A DNA stretch of 38,568 nucleotides, taken from NCBI GenBank assembly GCA_026390495.1, contig JAPLFV010000274.1, forward strand, positions 1-38,568, in the 5' to 3' direction. A model generated the notes under the pieces. It saw nothing but the letters and a program-made list of their open reading frames with translations, searched no databases and was not told the origin of the DNA. Both the position numbers and the translations under genes were made by a program. Shown here piece by piece: positions 9,143-18,319 of this stretch. Every line of letters starts with the position of its first letter. Position 1 is the first letter of the stretch. The DNA is from Pseudomonadota bacterium. GTDB taxonomy: Bacteria > Bdellovibrionota_B > Oligoflexia > Oligoflexales > RGVZ01.

Positions 9143-10198
9143 ATGCATTTCAATTATCGCATCATATCGATCAGTTCACACCACGTTCAAGACAACTGGC
9201 TTCGATATACCATGTCCTTTCTCTTTGGGGCTGTCTCCGTAGCAGCGCTAGCAGAAGACGACCAGCGTTTGTATCGAAGTGCACACTATCTTGGAAGAGG
9301 CGATACAGGCATTGCAGTCGCAGACGATCACGAAGCGATCATGTACAATCCAGCCGGAATTGCTCAAGGAAAAGGGATTTATAAACGCACAATTTTAGCG
9401 TCTCCCATGATTGAATTTAGTGATGATGCAAGGTCACTGGTAAACGAACTGAATGACAAAAGCGCTGATACCACCGCTATCTTAAGAAAAAGAATCGGAA
9501 AGAACCAACATTTAGGTCTCTACAATTTAAGCGCAATTGTTTTGCGACGTGTCGCAATTGGCGTCCTTGCTAGTGGAACAACTGATATCCTTGTATATAA
9601 ATCTCCTGATGCTGGCGGACTTGAAGGAGTCGATGCAAAAATTCGCCAAACAACTGGGGTCACTTTTTCCGTGGCAGAAAGCTTTTGGAATGAAAAACTT
9701 TTAATCGGCACGACGTTAAAATACCTGCAAAGAGGACAAGCGCAATTGGTCGCTAACGTGACAGATGCAGAGTCCCTGAAGAGTCAGCGACTGAAACCAT
9801 CCTTTGGATTGACCGTTCGCAATGTTGGAACGACAAAATTTACAGCGTCAACTTCAACAGCTCCAAAACCAGACTCATTAAAGCAAGTTGTTGACGTGGG
9901 AGTCGCTATTCAACCAGGCACGAAAGTCAGTTCCTTCAAAATTCTAGCGGACTATTGGGACCTCACGAGCGCGATCTATGATAGCCCCTATAAAAAACTT
10001 CACCTTGGAGGCGAGCTCTCTATCAAAGATATGCTAGGTTTTACTGCTGGAATATCTCAAGGTTGGTCGTCGGCAGGTATTTATGCAGATCTCTATATAA
10101 TGAGAATCGATGGAGGTATCTACATTCAAGAAGTGAGTGATCGAGCGGGCGTTCGACCTGACAAACGGCTATTTTTGAGGGTCAGTGCTGGGTTTTAA
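9143..10198 (+). CDS. Outer-membrane beta-barrel-like protein
   Basis: 351 aa; 'DDHEAIMYNPAGIAQGKG' resembles the N-terminal pattern of FadL/PorV/TraF-like proteins; alternating-strand composition; C-terminal 'RVSAGF'. Confidence 0.65.
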   Translation: MHFNYRIISISSHHVQDNWLRYTMSFLFGAVSVAALAEDDQRLYRSAHYLGRGDTGIAVADDHEAIMYNPAGIAQGKGIYKRTILASPMIEFSDDARSLVNELNDKSADTTAILRKRIGKNQHLGLYNLSAIVLRRVAIGVLASGTTDILVYKSPDAGGLEGVDAKIRQTTGVTFSVAESFWNEKLLIGTTLKYLQRGQAQLVANVTDAESLKSQRLKPSFGLTVRNVGTTKFTASTSTAPKPDSLKQVVDVGVAIQPGTKVSSFKILADYWDLTSAIYDSPYKKLHLGGELSIKDMLGFTAGISQGWSSAGIYADLYIMRIDGGIYIQEVSDRAGVRPDKRLFLRVSAGF

Positions 10199-10249
10199 CA
10201 ATTGATTTTGTAGATTCCTCGGAACAACAAGTTACATAAAGGAAAACAT

Positions 10250-10981
10250 ATGAACAGACGATTGACTAATTCAAGCATGATTCTAGTCCTAGTTTTGATT
10301 AGCTGGACCGCAAGTTTGACATCTTCATGCGGTCCAAATTCATATAAATCACTTGAGAAAAAAGAGCCCGCCGAAGATGCAACAATCGCACTTGAAAACA
10401 ACGATGCTCAAAAGGCCATCGATATTCTAACAAGCGCATTGAGTGATGACCCAACAAATCAAAAATATATATCTATATTAGCTATGGCCTACGCTCAACG
10501 CGCAGGCGTGGATCCCATCACATTAGCAATGAATATGAGCAATACCTCCGCTTTGGCGGAAACAAATAACGTGACGTCACTATTTTCAATCATGCCTGTT
10601 GCTACAGAAAACACCATTGCCGATGTTGACAAAGCTGTGGAGTTGCTCATTTCCATTCCTACTGCCGATAGAAAAACTTACGACACTCTTAAACTAGCTA
10701 TGTTTCAAACTGCAGCAATGACTTTGCGGGCAAAAATTCTCGACACAAACGGCGATGGAATACTATCCACCGAAGAACTGTTAGCCATGAGCTCCAAAAG
10801 CGCCATCGCAATGATCACTCAAATTGCGGCGGCCGCAGGTGCATTTACCGGCGTAGACACGAGCTCAGCGACGGACAAAGCTGCTTCCGAACAAATTACA
10901 AAAATCCAAGCCGCGATTGCCAGCGAACCTGGTGCAACTGATGAAGCAAAGTTAAAAAGTTATCTCGCTAAATCAAAATAA
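10250..10981 (+). CDS. Lipoprotein with TPR-like segment and an EF-hand
   Basis: Lipobox-like 'ASLTSSC'; 'NNDAQKAIDILTSALSDDPTNQKYISILAMAYAQ' (TPR-like); 'DTNGDGILSTEEL' EF-hand loop. Confidence 0.75.
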   Translation: MNRRLTNSSMILVLVLISWTASLTSSCGPNSYKSLEKKEPAEDATIALENNDAQKAIDILTSALSDDPTNQKYISILAMAYAQRAGVDPITLAMNMSNTSALAETNNVTSLFSIMPVATENTIADVDKAVELLISIPTADRKTYDTLKLAMFQTAAMTLRAKILDTNGDGILSTEELLAMSSKSAIAMITQIAAAAGAFTGVDTSSATDKAASEQITKIQAAIASEPGATDEAKLKSYLAKSK

Positions 10982-11020
10982 AAAATATTTACGATTCTGA
11001 AACTTTAAAAAGTTGCGCGT

Positions 11021-11572
11021 TTACTCAATTTTAGTTTGAGCAACACAATCCTTTAAAGCACGATAGGGCCCTTTTAAAACCCCTTCATGATCAATCGGCG
11101 ATACATACCAATCACTTCCACCCCAAAAACAAACGCCTTTTTCACTTGAATGTCTCGTTGCGGTCAAGCAATCCGTAAATTGTATAATAGTTGACCCACC
11201 CAAATATCCAAAATCCGCTCGACCTGGTTTTGTTCCCGTATAAATTGTTGGCTTCCATCCGTTTAGTCCAGTTCGACTGCAAATCACGCCAAACTGAGAA
11301 TTTCCATCTGCCACCGCATCCAAGCATTCTTGCAACGAAGTCATTGGATTCTGACCCAACAACCCTTTTGGAATCTGGCTGTAATCAATGTATTCCCCAG
11401 TCGCCTCTATATTTTTCATGTAATACGGACGAAATCGACCTGCACCTTGGTCCTTACATAAAAAATGTGAGGAAGTTTTTGAAATATCATCTGGGTCAAA
11501 AGATTGAGCTTGCAGTTCATTAAAAGTCAAAAAAATTAGCGCGGAATAAATGCAATATAGTCGACAATTCAT
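11021..11572 (-). CDS. Secreted cysteine-containing protein with three internal repeats
   Basis: Signal peptide 'YCIYSALIFLTFNELQAQ'; three C...C segments beginning 'FLCKDQGAGRFRPYY', 'FGVICSRTGLNGWKPTIY' and 'KGVCFWGGSDWYVSP'. Confidence 0.65.
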   Translation of the reverse strand: MNCRLYCIYSALIFLTFNELQAQSFDPDDISKTSSHFLCKDQGAGRFRPYYMKNIEATGEYIDYSQIPKGLLGQNPMTSLQECLDAVADGNSQFGVICSRTGLNGWKPTIYTGTKPGRADFGYLGGSTIIQFTDCLTATRHSSEKGVCFWGGSDWYVSPIDHEGVLKGPYRALKDCVAQTKIE

Positions 11573-11872
11573 GCCATCACCTCAATAAAAAAGCACCTTA
11601 ACAATAGCGTAACAAAATATTAAAATGTTGCAAACAAACCTGACCCGCATGGCACGACTTTACAGTTCGGAATACCTTGTTCAAGTCTTGTAGCGCCCAG
11701 GTAATAGCCAGCGTTAATCGAAAATAAAAAACGCACTTCACGCATTGGAATACAAGAAACACTATCAAATTAAATTTCTATCCTTACAACGAATAGGAAC
11801 GGGCGAGCTCGTTAGTTGATAACACCAGATGAATTTGTTACATTGTCGAAATGATATTGGCACTTCTTCGGC

Positions 11873-11898
11873 GTCATTCTTAGCAAAGCGAAGAATCT
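11873..11898. repeat. Dispersed GTCATTCTTAGCAAAGCGAAGAATCT hairpin element
   Basis: 6-bp stem ATTCTT/AAGAAT; matches the terminal unit of the array at 23735-23923. Confidence 0.6.
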
Positions 11899-12016
11899 TA
11901 TTACAAAGACTGATGTTGTCGGCTAAAATGGAAGTGTTCATTTAGAGAATGGCACTTTAATCCTATAAACCGAGCGCCCGCTATGAAGCCGCTATAATTC
12001 AACTACTCATTTCAAT

Positions 12017-12790
12017 GTGCTCTTACAGGCCGTTAACAGTAGTAAAAGAAAGTCCGCTTTCGAGGGGAGATTCGATATAGAACATTGGTGGCTTCCAGTT
12101 GTGACCATATTCACATCTACTATATCCGGATTTTCGGGGCTTGGCGGTGGTGCTATTCTCATGGGATTCATGGGTTATGCTTTCTCGCCATCAACTCTCA
12201 TTCCAATCCATGGCGCGGTCCAGGCGGGGAGCAATTTAAGCCGCTTTGCATTCAGTGCGAAATATATCAATTGGCGGATCATTGCCGAGTATGTATGTGG
12301 TGCAATAATAGGCGCGAGTATTGGTCTAAACGTCGTTGTAGTGCTTTCCGAGAGAATCCTTTGGTCATCACTTGGTTCTTTTCTCATTGTAACTACCTGG
12401 CTGCCTCGAATATTCCATTCTTCTAAAATTCCTTTGCGATTTCTCGGCGTCGGAGCAATTTCGACTTTTCTTGGACTTTTTGTAGGTATAACAGGTCCTC
12501 TCATTCATCCCGTACTTTTAAGAGAAAATCTCGGCAAGGATGCTTTCATTGGAACTGAAGCAGCTTGCGCCGGAATAACGCATATAGCAAAGCTGTTTGT
12601 TTTCGCATACGTAGGTTTTGCGTGGCGCGACCATTTGGCTCTGATGTCTCTGATGATTGTAGGGGCAGTTTTGGGTTCGTTTATGGGTAAGTTGATCTTG
12701 GCAAGAGTTTCAGATGGAAATTTCAAATTAATTATTAAATGTGCTGTAACCGCTTTGGCTATGCAGATGATCTGGCGGGGCATCTTTTAA
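12017..12790 (+). CDS. TSUP (TauE/SafE) family membrane permease
   Basis: Multi-TM protein; 'ISGFSGLGGGAILMGFMGYAFSPSTLIPIHGAVQAGSNLSRF' and 'LGLFVGITGPLIHPVLL' are typical TSUP features. Confidence 0.8.
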   Translation: MLLQAVNSSKRKSAFEGRFDIEHWWLPVVTIFTSTISGFSGLGGGAILMGFMGYAFSPSTLIPIHGAVQAGSNLSRFAFSAKYINWRIIAEYVCGAIIGASIGLNVVVVLSERILWSSLGSFLIVTTWLPRIFHSSKIPLRFLGVGAISTFLGLFVGITGPLIHPVLLRENLGKDAFIGTEAACAGITHIAKLFVFAYVGFAWRDHLALMSLMIVGAVLGSFMGKLILARVSDGNFKLIIKCAVTALAMQMIWRGIF

Positions 12791-12873
12791 GGTGATTTCA
12801 CAGAAACATTTGGTAGTCACCATCAGACTCCAAATTTTATGACAAGGGGTGACGGGATATATTCGGTTTCAAA

Positions 12874-12905
12874 AATGGCCAACGTCATCGCTGATGTTGG
12901 CCATT
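12874..12905. repeat. Strong hairpin (possible transcript 3' end)
   Basis: AATGGCCAACGTCA-TCGC-TGATGTTGGCCATT, 13/14 Watson-Crick plus one G-T pair. No immediate poly-T tract. Confidence 0.5.
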
Positions 12906-13268
12906 CTATGCAGATTGATTTTTGGAGAGATGCTTCAATTCGATAAGGATGACAGACAATTGGTATTGGCCAATGTCAGCAAAATATTACGATCTTTCGT
13001 TAATGGCTTACGTCTCGTCAGCGTTGTCTTTGACATGAGATTTTAGGTTCGGCCATAGAAGCGTCGCGCCCTTTTTTTGCAATCCATTTTCAGATTTTTT
13101 TAAACCCCTAATATGATTGACTTAAAATTTCAGAGCTAAAACCTTGGCGGGCAATCTCAGTTGCCCAAAATAGGTGAAATGTAGTATATCTGTCTCGTAG
13201 TATGGTCCTGAATCCGATATTAAAATTCCGACATCTAGAACCGGCTCGAGGCCGAGGGCACCGTAAAA

Positions 13269-14069
13269 TTGAATTCTTCCAATCAAAATCTTAAACCTGT
13301 ACCTCGCGCGTCTTTTAGACATTTGCTCGTAGCACTAACCGATATCATTGGTGCCTTGATCTTAACGGCTTGGGGATTGGTTTTGGGTCCACTGGGTTTT
13401 CTTCGCGGAACACTCTCACTTGGAAATATTTTTTGGTACGTTTGGGTATTGAGTCCGCAAGGTCTTTTGAGCCGTTTAGTGAAGGCAGCAATAGACTGGC
13501 GACTTGGAAATTTTGACGCGGCAGTGTTCCAGTTAGAATTTTTGTCTTCGCGGGTTGAAAAATATTTAATTTTAAATCCCAAATATCGACATGCACATAC
13601 AGTACTCGAAGATTTTTACACCTTGCTTGTAAGATCATATTTGCATGGTGGCCATATTGATGACGCCATGATGGTTGTGCTCAGAGCAAAGAAACATTTG
13701 GGAACAGACCGACTTCCTTCGTTAGCAAGACTAGACGCAAAAACTGCACATTTGGTTCGCGCTGGTCTCGCGGCAGGAAAGCTACTGGACGGTGGAGGCC
13801 TTGCAACCTTGTTTGTAAAATCCGGGCCTGAGCCTTCATTGGCAAAATCGCCTCCGATGTATGAACCTCCTCAAGGTCAATTACATAAGAACCCGCAACA
13901 ATCATCCCTATTCGAAAAAGGACCGGTGATAAAGCGTCAAGGAGCTTCGGCAAAAGGTGCGACTTTGACTCCAATTAAGCCTCAAATGGGCCAACTTCTG
14001 CAGTTTCCAATTCCTTCAAAAGACACTAATCCTAATGCACCTCACTCACCGGATGAACCAAATCCTTAA
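13269..14069 (+). CDS. Hypothetical membrane-associated protein with TPR-like region and Pro-rich C-terminus
   Basis: 266 aa; TM segment 'LLVALTDIIGALILTAWGLVLGPLGFL'; 'YLHGGHIDDAMMVVLRAKKHLG'. Confidence 0.6.
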   Translation: MNSSNQNLKPVPRASFRHLLVALTDIIGALILTAWGLVLGPLGFLRGTLSLGNIFWYVWVLSPQGLLSRLVKAAIDWRLGNFDAAVFQLEFLSSRVEKYLILNPKYRHAHTVLEDFYTLLVRSYLHGGHIDDAMMVVLRAKKHLGTDRLPSLARLDAKTAHLVRAGLAAGKLLDGGGLATLFVKSGPEPSLAKSPPMYEPPQGQLHKNPQQSSLFEKGPVIKRQGASAKGATLTPIKPQMGQLLQFPIPSKDTNPNAPHSPDEPNP

Positions 14070-14176
14070 ATTTGGCGCTCATAAAGCAATTTTGGATTAA
14101 AGGTATAGTTTGAATATAATCTTCAAGATCGGATCATCATTCGATTGTCCCTGTTAGGAAAGGAATTAGGTTTCTT

Positions 14177-15235
14177 ATGGCTTCATTTATTGATTTTAGA
14201 TCTGATACCGTCACAAAGCCGACGCCAGCAATGCTAGACGCCATGATGAAGGCCAAAATCGGTGACGATGTTTACGGCGAAGACCAAAGCACCAATGACC
14301 TAGAAACTCGGGTTGCAAAATTACTCGGTAAAGATGCTGGCTTGTTTACACCATCCGGTACGATGGCTAATCAAATTGCGATTCACATGCAAACATTGCC
14401 TGGAACATCAGTCTTAGCAGAGCAGGAAAGCCACGTTTTTTTGTATGAAGCGGGTGCAGCGAGTGCTCTAAGCGGAATTCAGTTTGATTTGATTCCCTTT
14501 GAAAGTCAGTGGTCAAATGAATCCATTGATATGTTTGTTAAGCCTGAATGGCTTCATTATCCCACAACCAAATTATTGGTTGTTGAAAACACGCATAACA
14601 GAGGCAGTGGCAGAGTTTTAGACTCGACCTCGATCGATAGAATTGCAAAAAAAGGTCGCGAGCATGGGCTTTCGCTGCATTGTGATGGGGCCCGTTTGTG
14701 GAACGCTGCGCAGGCCTTAAAGGTACCAGAGATTGAGCTGGTCAAACCATTCGACACTGTATCGGTATGCTTTTCAAAAGGACTTGGTGCTCCTGTGGGG
14801 TCCGTCCTAGTTGGCACCAAAAGCCTGATCGATCGCGCTCGAAAAATTCGTAAGCGATGGGGTGGCGGAATGCGTCAGGTCGGATTTTTAACCGCGGCCT
14901 GTCATTTTGCTTTAGATCACAATAGAGAGCGCCTATTGCTCGATCATACCAGAGTAAAAATGCTGCACGACGGCCTAATGGAGCTAAAAGAATTGGGCCT
15001 TCCGATTGAATCTGATTTGCCGACAATTTGGACCAATATTCTTTATTTCACAGTTAGAAAAGGTGAAAGTCTTCAACAAAGTGGTGATTTCGTAGCGTCC
15101 GAGCTTCTTGCTGACGGAATCAAGCTAAATCATTTGGGTCATGGCAAATTGCGAATTGTGACTCATTTAGAAATCAGCGACCAAGACATCGGTCAATTGC
15201 TCAAATCTTTAAGACGAATCATTAAATCAATGTAG
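14177..15235 (+). CDS. ltaE: Low-specificity L-threonine aldolase
   Basis: 'FRSDTVTKPTPAMLDAMMKAKIGDDVYGEDQSTNDLE', 'LFTPSGTMANQIA', 'LHCDGARLWNA', 'CFSKGLGAPVGSVLVG', 'RKRWGGGMRQVGFLTAA'. Confidence 0.95.
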   Translation: MASFIDFRSDTVTKPTPAMLDAMMKAKIGDDVYGEDQSTNDLETRVAKLLGKDAGLFTPSGTMANQIAIHMQTLPGTSVLAEQESHVFLYEAGAASALSGIQFDLIPFESQWSNESIDMFVKPEWLHYPTTKLLVVENTHNRGSGRVLDSTSIDRIAKKGREHGLSLHCDGARLWNAAQALKVPEIELVKPFDTVSVCFSKGLGAPVGSVLVGTKSLIDRARKIRKRWGGGMRQVGFLTAACHFALDHNRERLLLDHTRVKMLHDGLMELKELGLPIESDLPTIWTNILYFTVRKGESLQQSGDFVASELLADGIKLNHLGHGKLRIVTHLEISDQDIGQLLKSLRRIIKSM

Positions 15236-15517
15236 GTATAAAGCGAATCGATCGTCATCACATGATTTGAAAATTGACCTGAGAGCTGCTCAATTCAGTC
15301 CCGCTCAGCCTATTTGATAGGCATGAGAAAGGATAACGACCACTGATTGAAGATCTAGATCGTTTGAACATTCATAAATGCCAAGAAAAACCCTAGCTAA
15401 ATTGATAAGTTTTACATTATAACTACCAGTCTCGAATTGATCTTGGTGTTCCCTCTCGATCGTCTAAGGCGCTGAATTGGCCGCCACAACACGATCCATA
15501 TTTGAAGGAGTTTTGAA

Positions 15518-16522
15518 ATGTCTATTCGCGTTGGTATCAATGGTTTTGGTCGAATTGGTCGTTCCGTATTTCGTGCGGCTCTTGATCCGAAAAATAAGGA
15601 TATTGAGATTGTCCATATCAACGATTTGACTGACACAAAAACATTGGCGCACCTTTTAAAGCATGACTCCGTACACGGTAAACTCCAGGCAGAGGTCGGT
15701 TTTGACGAAACCTCATTGACTGTCAACGGGAAGAAAATAACAGTTTCCAAAATCAAGGCGGTCGCCGACCTTCCCTGGAAATCGTTGAATGTAGATATTG
15801 TGTTTGAATGCACAGGGATTTTTACAAAAAAAGCTGATGCGGAACTTCATCTAAAAGCCGGCGCAAAATCCGTCTTGATTTCCGCCCCTGCAACTGACGA
15901 AGACATCACTGTGGTCTACGGTGTCAATCATGAAAAATTGAATCCTTCTATTCACAAAATCGTATCAAATGCTAGCTGCACTACGAATTGTTTGGCACCG
16001 TTCACAAAAGTCATCCAAGAGAAACTTGGCATCAAGCGTGGACTTATGACCACCGTTCATAGTTATACCAATGACCAAAATATTCTGGATTTGCCTCATA
16101 AAGATTTGCGTCGAGCCAGAGCTGCTGCATTGAGTATGATTCCTACGTCAACTGGTGCCGCGAAAGCAATTGGCCTTGTTATGCCTGAGCTTAAAGGCAA
16201 ATTAGATGGCCTCGCCGTTCGAGTCCCAACACCGAACGTTTCTTTGGTTGATGTTACCTTTGAGGTGTCTAAGCCCACAACAGTTGAAGACGTTAATAGA
16301 ATGCTAAAGGACGCCGCCAATGGGCCGTTAAAGGGAATTCTTGCGTACAGTGACGAACCCCTAGTATCAGTCGACTATAACGGTGATACCAGCTCTAGTA
16401 GCATTGATGGTCTTAGCACTAAGGTCATTGATCAAACTTTGGTTAAGATCCTTTCCTGGTACGATAATGAAACCGGATTTAGCTGGCGTATGTTAGATGT
16501 TGCTAGATTGATGGCGAAGTAA
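15518..16522 (+). CDS. gap: Glyceraldehyde-3-phosphate dehydrogenase
   Basis: 'VGINGFGRIGRSVFRAAL', catalytic 'SNASCTTNCLAPF', 'GLAVRVPTPNVSLVD', 'WYDNETGFSWRM'. Confidence 0.98.
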   Translation: MSIRVGINGFGRIGRSVFRAALDPKNKDIEIVHINDLTDTKTLAHLLKHDSVHGKLQAEVGFDETSLTVNGKKITVSKIKAVADLPWKSLNVDIVFECTGIFTKKADAELHLKAGAKSVLISAPATDEDITVVYGVNHEKLNPSIHKIVSNASCTTNCLAPFTKVIQEKLGIKRGLMTTVHSYTNDQNILDLPHKDLRRARAAALSMIPTSTGAAKAIGLVMPELKGKLDGLAVRVPTPNVSLVDVTFEVSKPTTVEDVNRMLKDAANGPLKGILAYSDEPLVSVDYNGDTSSSSIDGLSTKVIDQTLVKILSWYDNETGFSWRMLDVARLMAK

Positions 16523-16609
16523 CAGACGTAAAGAATTTTTCTAAAGAGCCATGGTTCATAATAAAAAGAGATCAAACAAATAGATGTTCATACAGTGGGA
16601 GGTTTTGCG

Positions 16610-17017
16610 GTGGGAAAAGAAAAAGAAGGTGGGTTAACGCTAACTCGCAAGGAAGTATTGGAACATCTAGGTGATGGCAAAAAAGATTTTGAAAATGCTG
16701 ATATTCGCAAAGCAAACTTGATGAAAATCGATTTTTCTGGCTGTATTTTGAAAAACGCTAATCTAAGCTACAGCAATCTCAAAGATGCCAATTTTACCAA
16801 TTGCGATATGCAAGGCGTTTCACTTTGGAATGCCAATTTAGAAGGCGCAAATTTTACAAATGCAAACCTAGAAGATGCCGACCTTGACTATGCAAAATTA
16901 AGGGGAGCGATCTTGTTAAATGCTAATTTACGCCGCGCCAGCCTTCCAACTGAATTGATTCCGAGGGAAGATATTTTTGCTTCTGTGGAAACAGGTTGCA
17001 AAGTTGGTCAGCATTGA
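16610..17017 (+). CDS. Pentapeptide-repeat protein
   Basis: A(N/D)(L/F)xx repeats: 'LKNANLSYSNLKDANFTNCDMQGVSLWNANLEGANFTNANLEDADLDYAKLRGAILLNANL'. GTG at 16610 follows GGGAGG; the track start is 16595. Confidence 0.88.
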   Translation: MGKEKEGGLTLTRKEVLEHLGDGKKDFENADIRKANLMKIDFSGCILKNANLSYSNLKDANFTNCDMQGVSLWNANLEGANFTNANLEDADLDYAKLRGAILLNANLRRASLPTELIPREDIFASVETGCKVGQH

Positions 17018-17140
17018 GTGCTTCGATTATTTTAGTAAATCTCGATTAAACTTTGTGCGTCGCATTAATTTTATTTGATTATTGGTTGTCAGAAGACGCA
17101 TCTTCATGATTTAATTCTTCTCTCAGTTTTGCTGAGATCT

Positions 17141-17215
17141 GGCGCTGTGGCGGAGTGGCTACGCAAACGATTGCAAATCGTTTCCACACCGGTTCGAATC
17201 CGGTCGGCGCCTCCA
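17141..17215 (+). tRNA. tRNA-Cys (anticodon GCA), CCA encoded
   Basis: Acceptor GGCGCTG/CGGCGCC; anticodon stem AACGA-TTGCAAA-TCGTT; T-arm CCGGTTCGAATCCGG; 3' TCCA. Confidence 0.97.
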
Positions 17216-17216
17216 A

Positions 17217-17969
17217 TTATTGGATCGATTTTTTGTCGTCCTTCCATGCTAAAACTACAAATGCCAAAAACCAGGCACCCAACAGCGGCACTATACTTCC
17301 GACCATCCAGCGTTGAGTACTAAATTTCCACTGATAACTTGATTGAGCCAATGCGCTATATTGAGGTTTATCTCTTCCAACAATGATGTCAATTGTTTGC
17401 CCTACATCAAACTTATCCTTAGAGCGAGATGAGCCCTTAAAGTGCTTAGATTGGTACTCATAGTCGTAGTAAACCTCATAAAAATGTTTCATTGAACCAA
17501 CTCTGTAATGCCCTCGAGATACTACATCCTCAACATGGGCAGTGGTTTCAACGTACGGCGCAAATATTAGAAATATACTGGAAGAAATCCTCTCTGGTTC
17601 CATCCCCCAAAGCACGGGGATAAGAAGGGACGGTAACAAGATGATAGACGCCATTTTCGGGCGCGATTTAAGGACCTTCGCTGGAATGTTAGGAAACAAG
17701 GTAGCATTTAAACTTAAAATTAAAATTGTAACCAAAAGGCACAAGCCCAAATAGATCAATAAACCAATTCTAGCACTTTGCATGGATTTATCGTTTAGGT
17801 CCGGCAACAGAGAATTCAATGCCCATGATCCACATAAGGTCAATGCCACAATCAATAAACTTTGAAAAAGTAAATTTTGCGTACCTGGATCATTACTATC
17901 AATTGGAGTCTGGCTTGTATTATTCAAGTTAGTTCCTAACGAGTGACTGCAACTACGATAAACGTCCAA
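17217..17969 (-). CDS. DUF3592-like membrane protein
   Basis: Several TM segments; 'VEDVVSRGHYRVGSMKHFYEVYYDYEYQSKHFKGSSRSKDKFDVGQTIDIIVGRDKPQYSAL' resembles DUF3592. Stop lies 1 nt beyond the convergent tRNA. Confidence 0.6.
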   Translation of the reverse strand: MDVYRSCSHSLGTNLNNTSQTPIDSNDPGTQNLLFQSLLIVALTLCGSWALNSLLPDLNDKSMQSARIGLLIYLGLCLLVTILILSLNATLFPNIPAKVLKSRPKMASIILLPSLLIPVLWGMEPERISSSIFLIFAPYVETTAHVEDVVSRGHYRVGSMKHFYEVYYDYEYQSKHFKGSSRSKDKFDVGQTIDIIVGRDKPQYSALAQSSYQWKFSTQRWMVGSIVPLLGAWFLAFVVLAWKDDKKSIQ

Positions 17970-18059
17970 TAGATTATAGCCTGAAGAGTGAATAATGTGA
18001 TCTAAACCATTGGAGTCATATACAAATTCGAATCACTTCATTAAATCCCTAAGTTTTTA

Positions 18060-18251
18060 GTAGCTATTCAGGACCCATAACAGCGTGAAACGAGAAGATG
18101 CAATGAGAACAAGGCGTTCGCGAGAATCGAAGCAGGGGTCCCCGCGAGAATCGTTGTGGGGCATACGACTGTATTTGAGCATCGAATCACTGCGAACAAC
18201 GTGGTAATCATTGCCGATTTCCGTTTCCTTTCAAACATGCTAAATAGTTAC
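18060..18251. repeat. TIR-bounded dispersed repeat, copy B (192 bp)
   Basis: Ends GTAGCTATTCAGG and GCTAAATAGTTAC; colinear with 8791-8958 apart from a 24-bp internal length difference. Confidence 0.78.
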
Positions 18252-18319
18252 AGTTTTTGTTTCGAAAACTATGGAATCAGACTAGGATAGGCCCGTTCTT
18301 GTGACAGATCCATCCCACA

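Noticed and set aside
12849-13046. 65-aa ORF after the TSUP gene
   Set aside because: Starts inside a hairpin region; no SD site or domain; could be remnant sequence but cannot be supported.
15236-15517. Riboswitch or structured leader upstream of gap
   Set aside because: The long gap looked suggestive, but no known riboswitch core motif or strong terminator hairpin could be identified by eye.
8791-18251. Composite transposon bounded by repeat copies A and B
   Set aside because: The 9 kb between the copies holds ordinary genes (gap, ltaE, tRNA-Cys) and no transposase or integrase; dispersed repeats are a simpler explanation.
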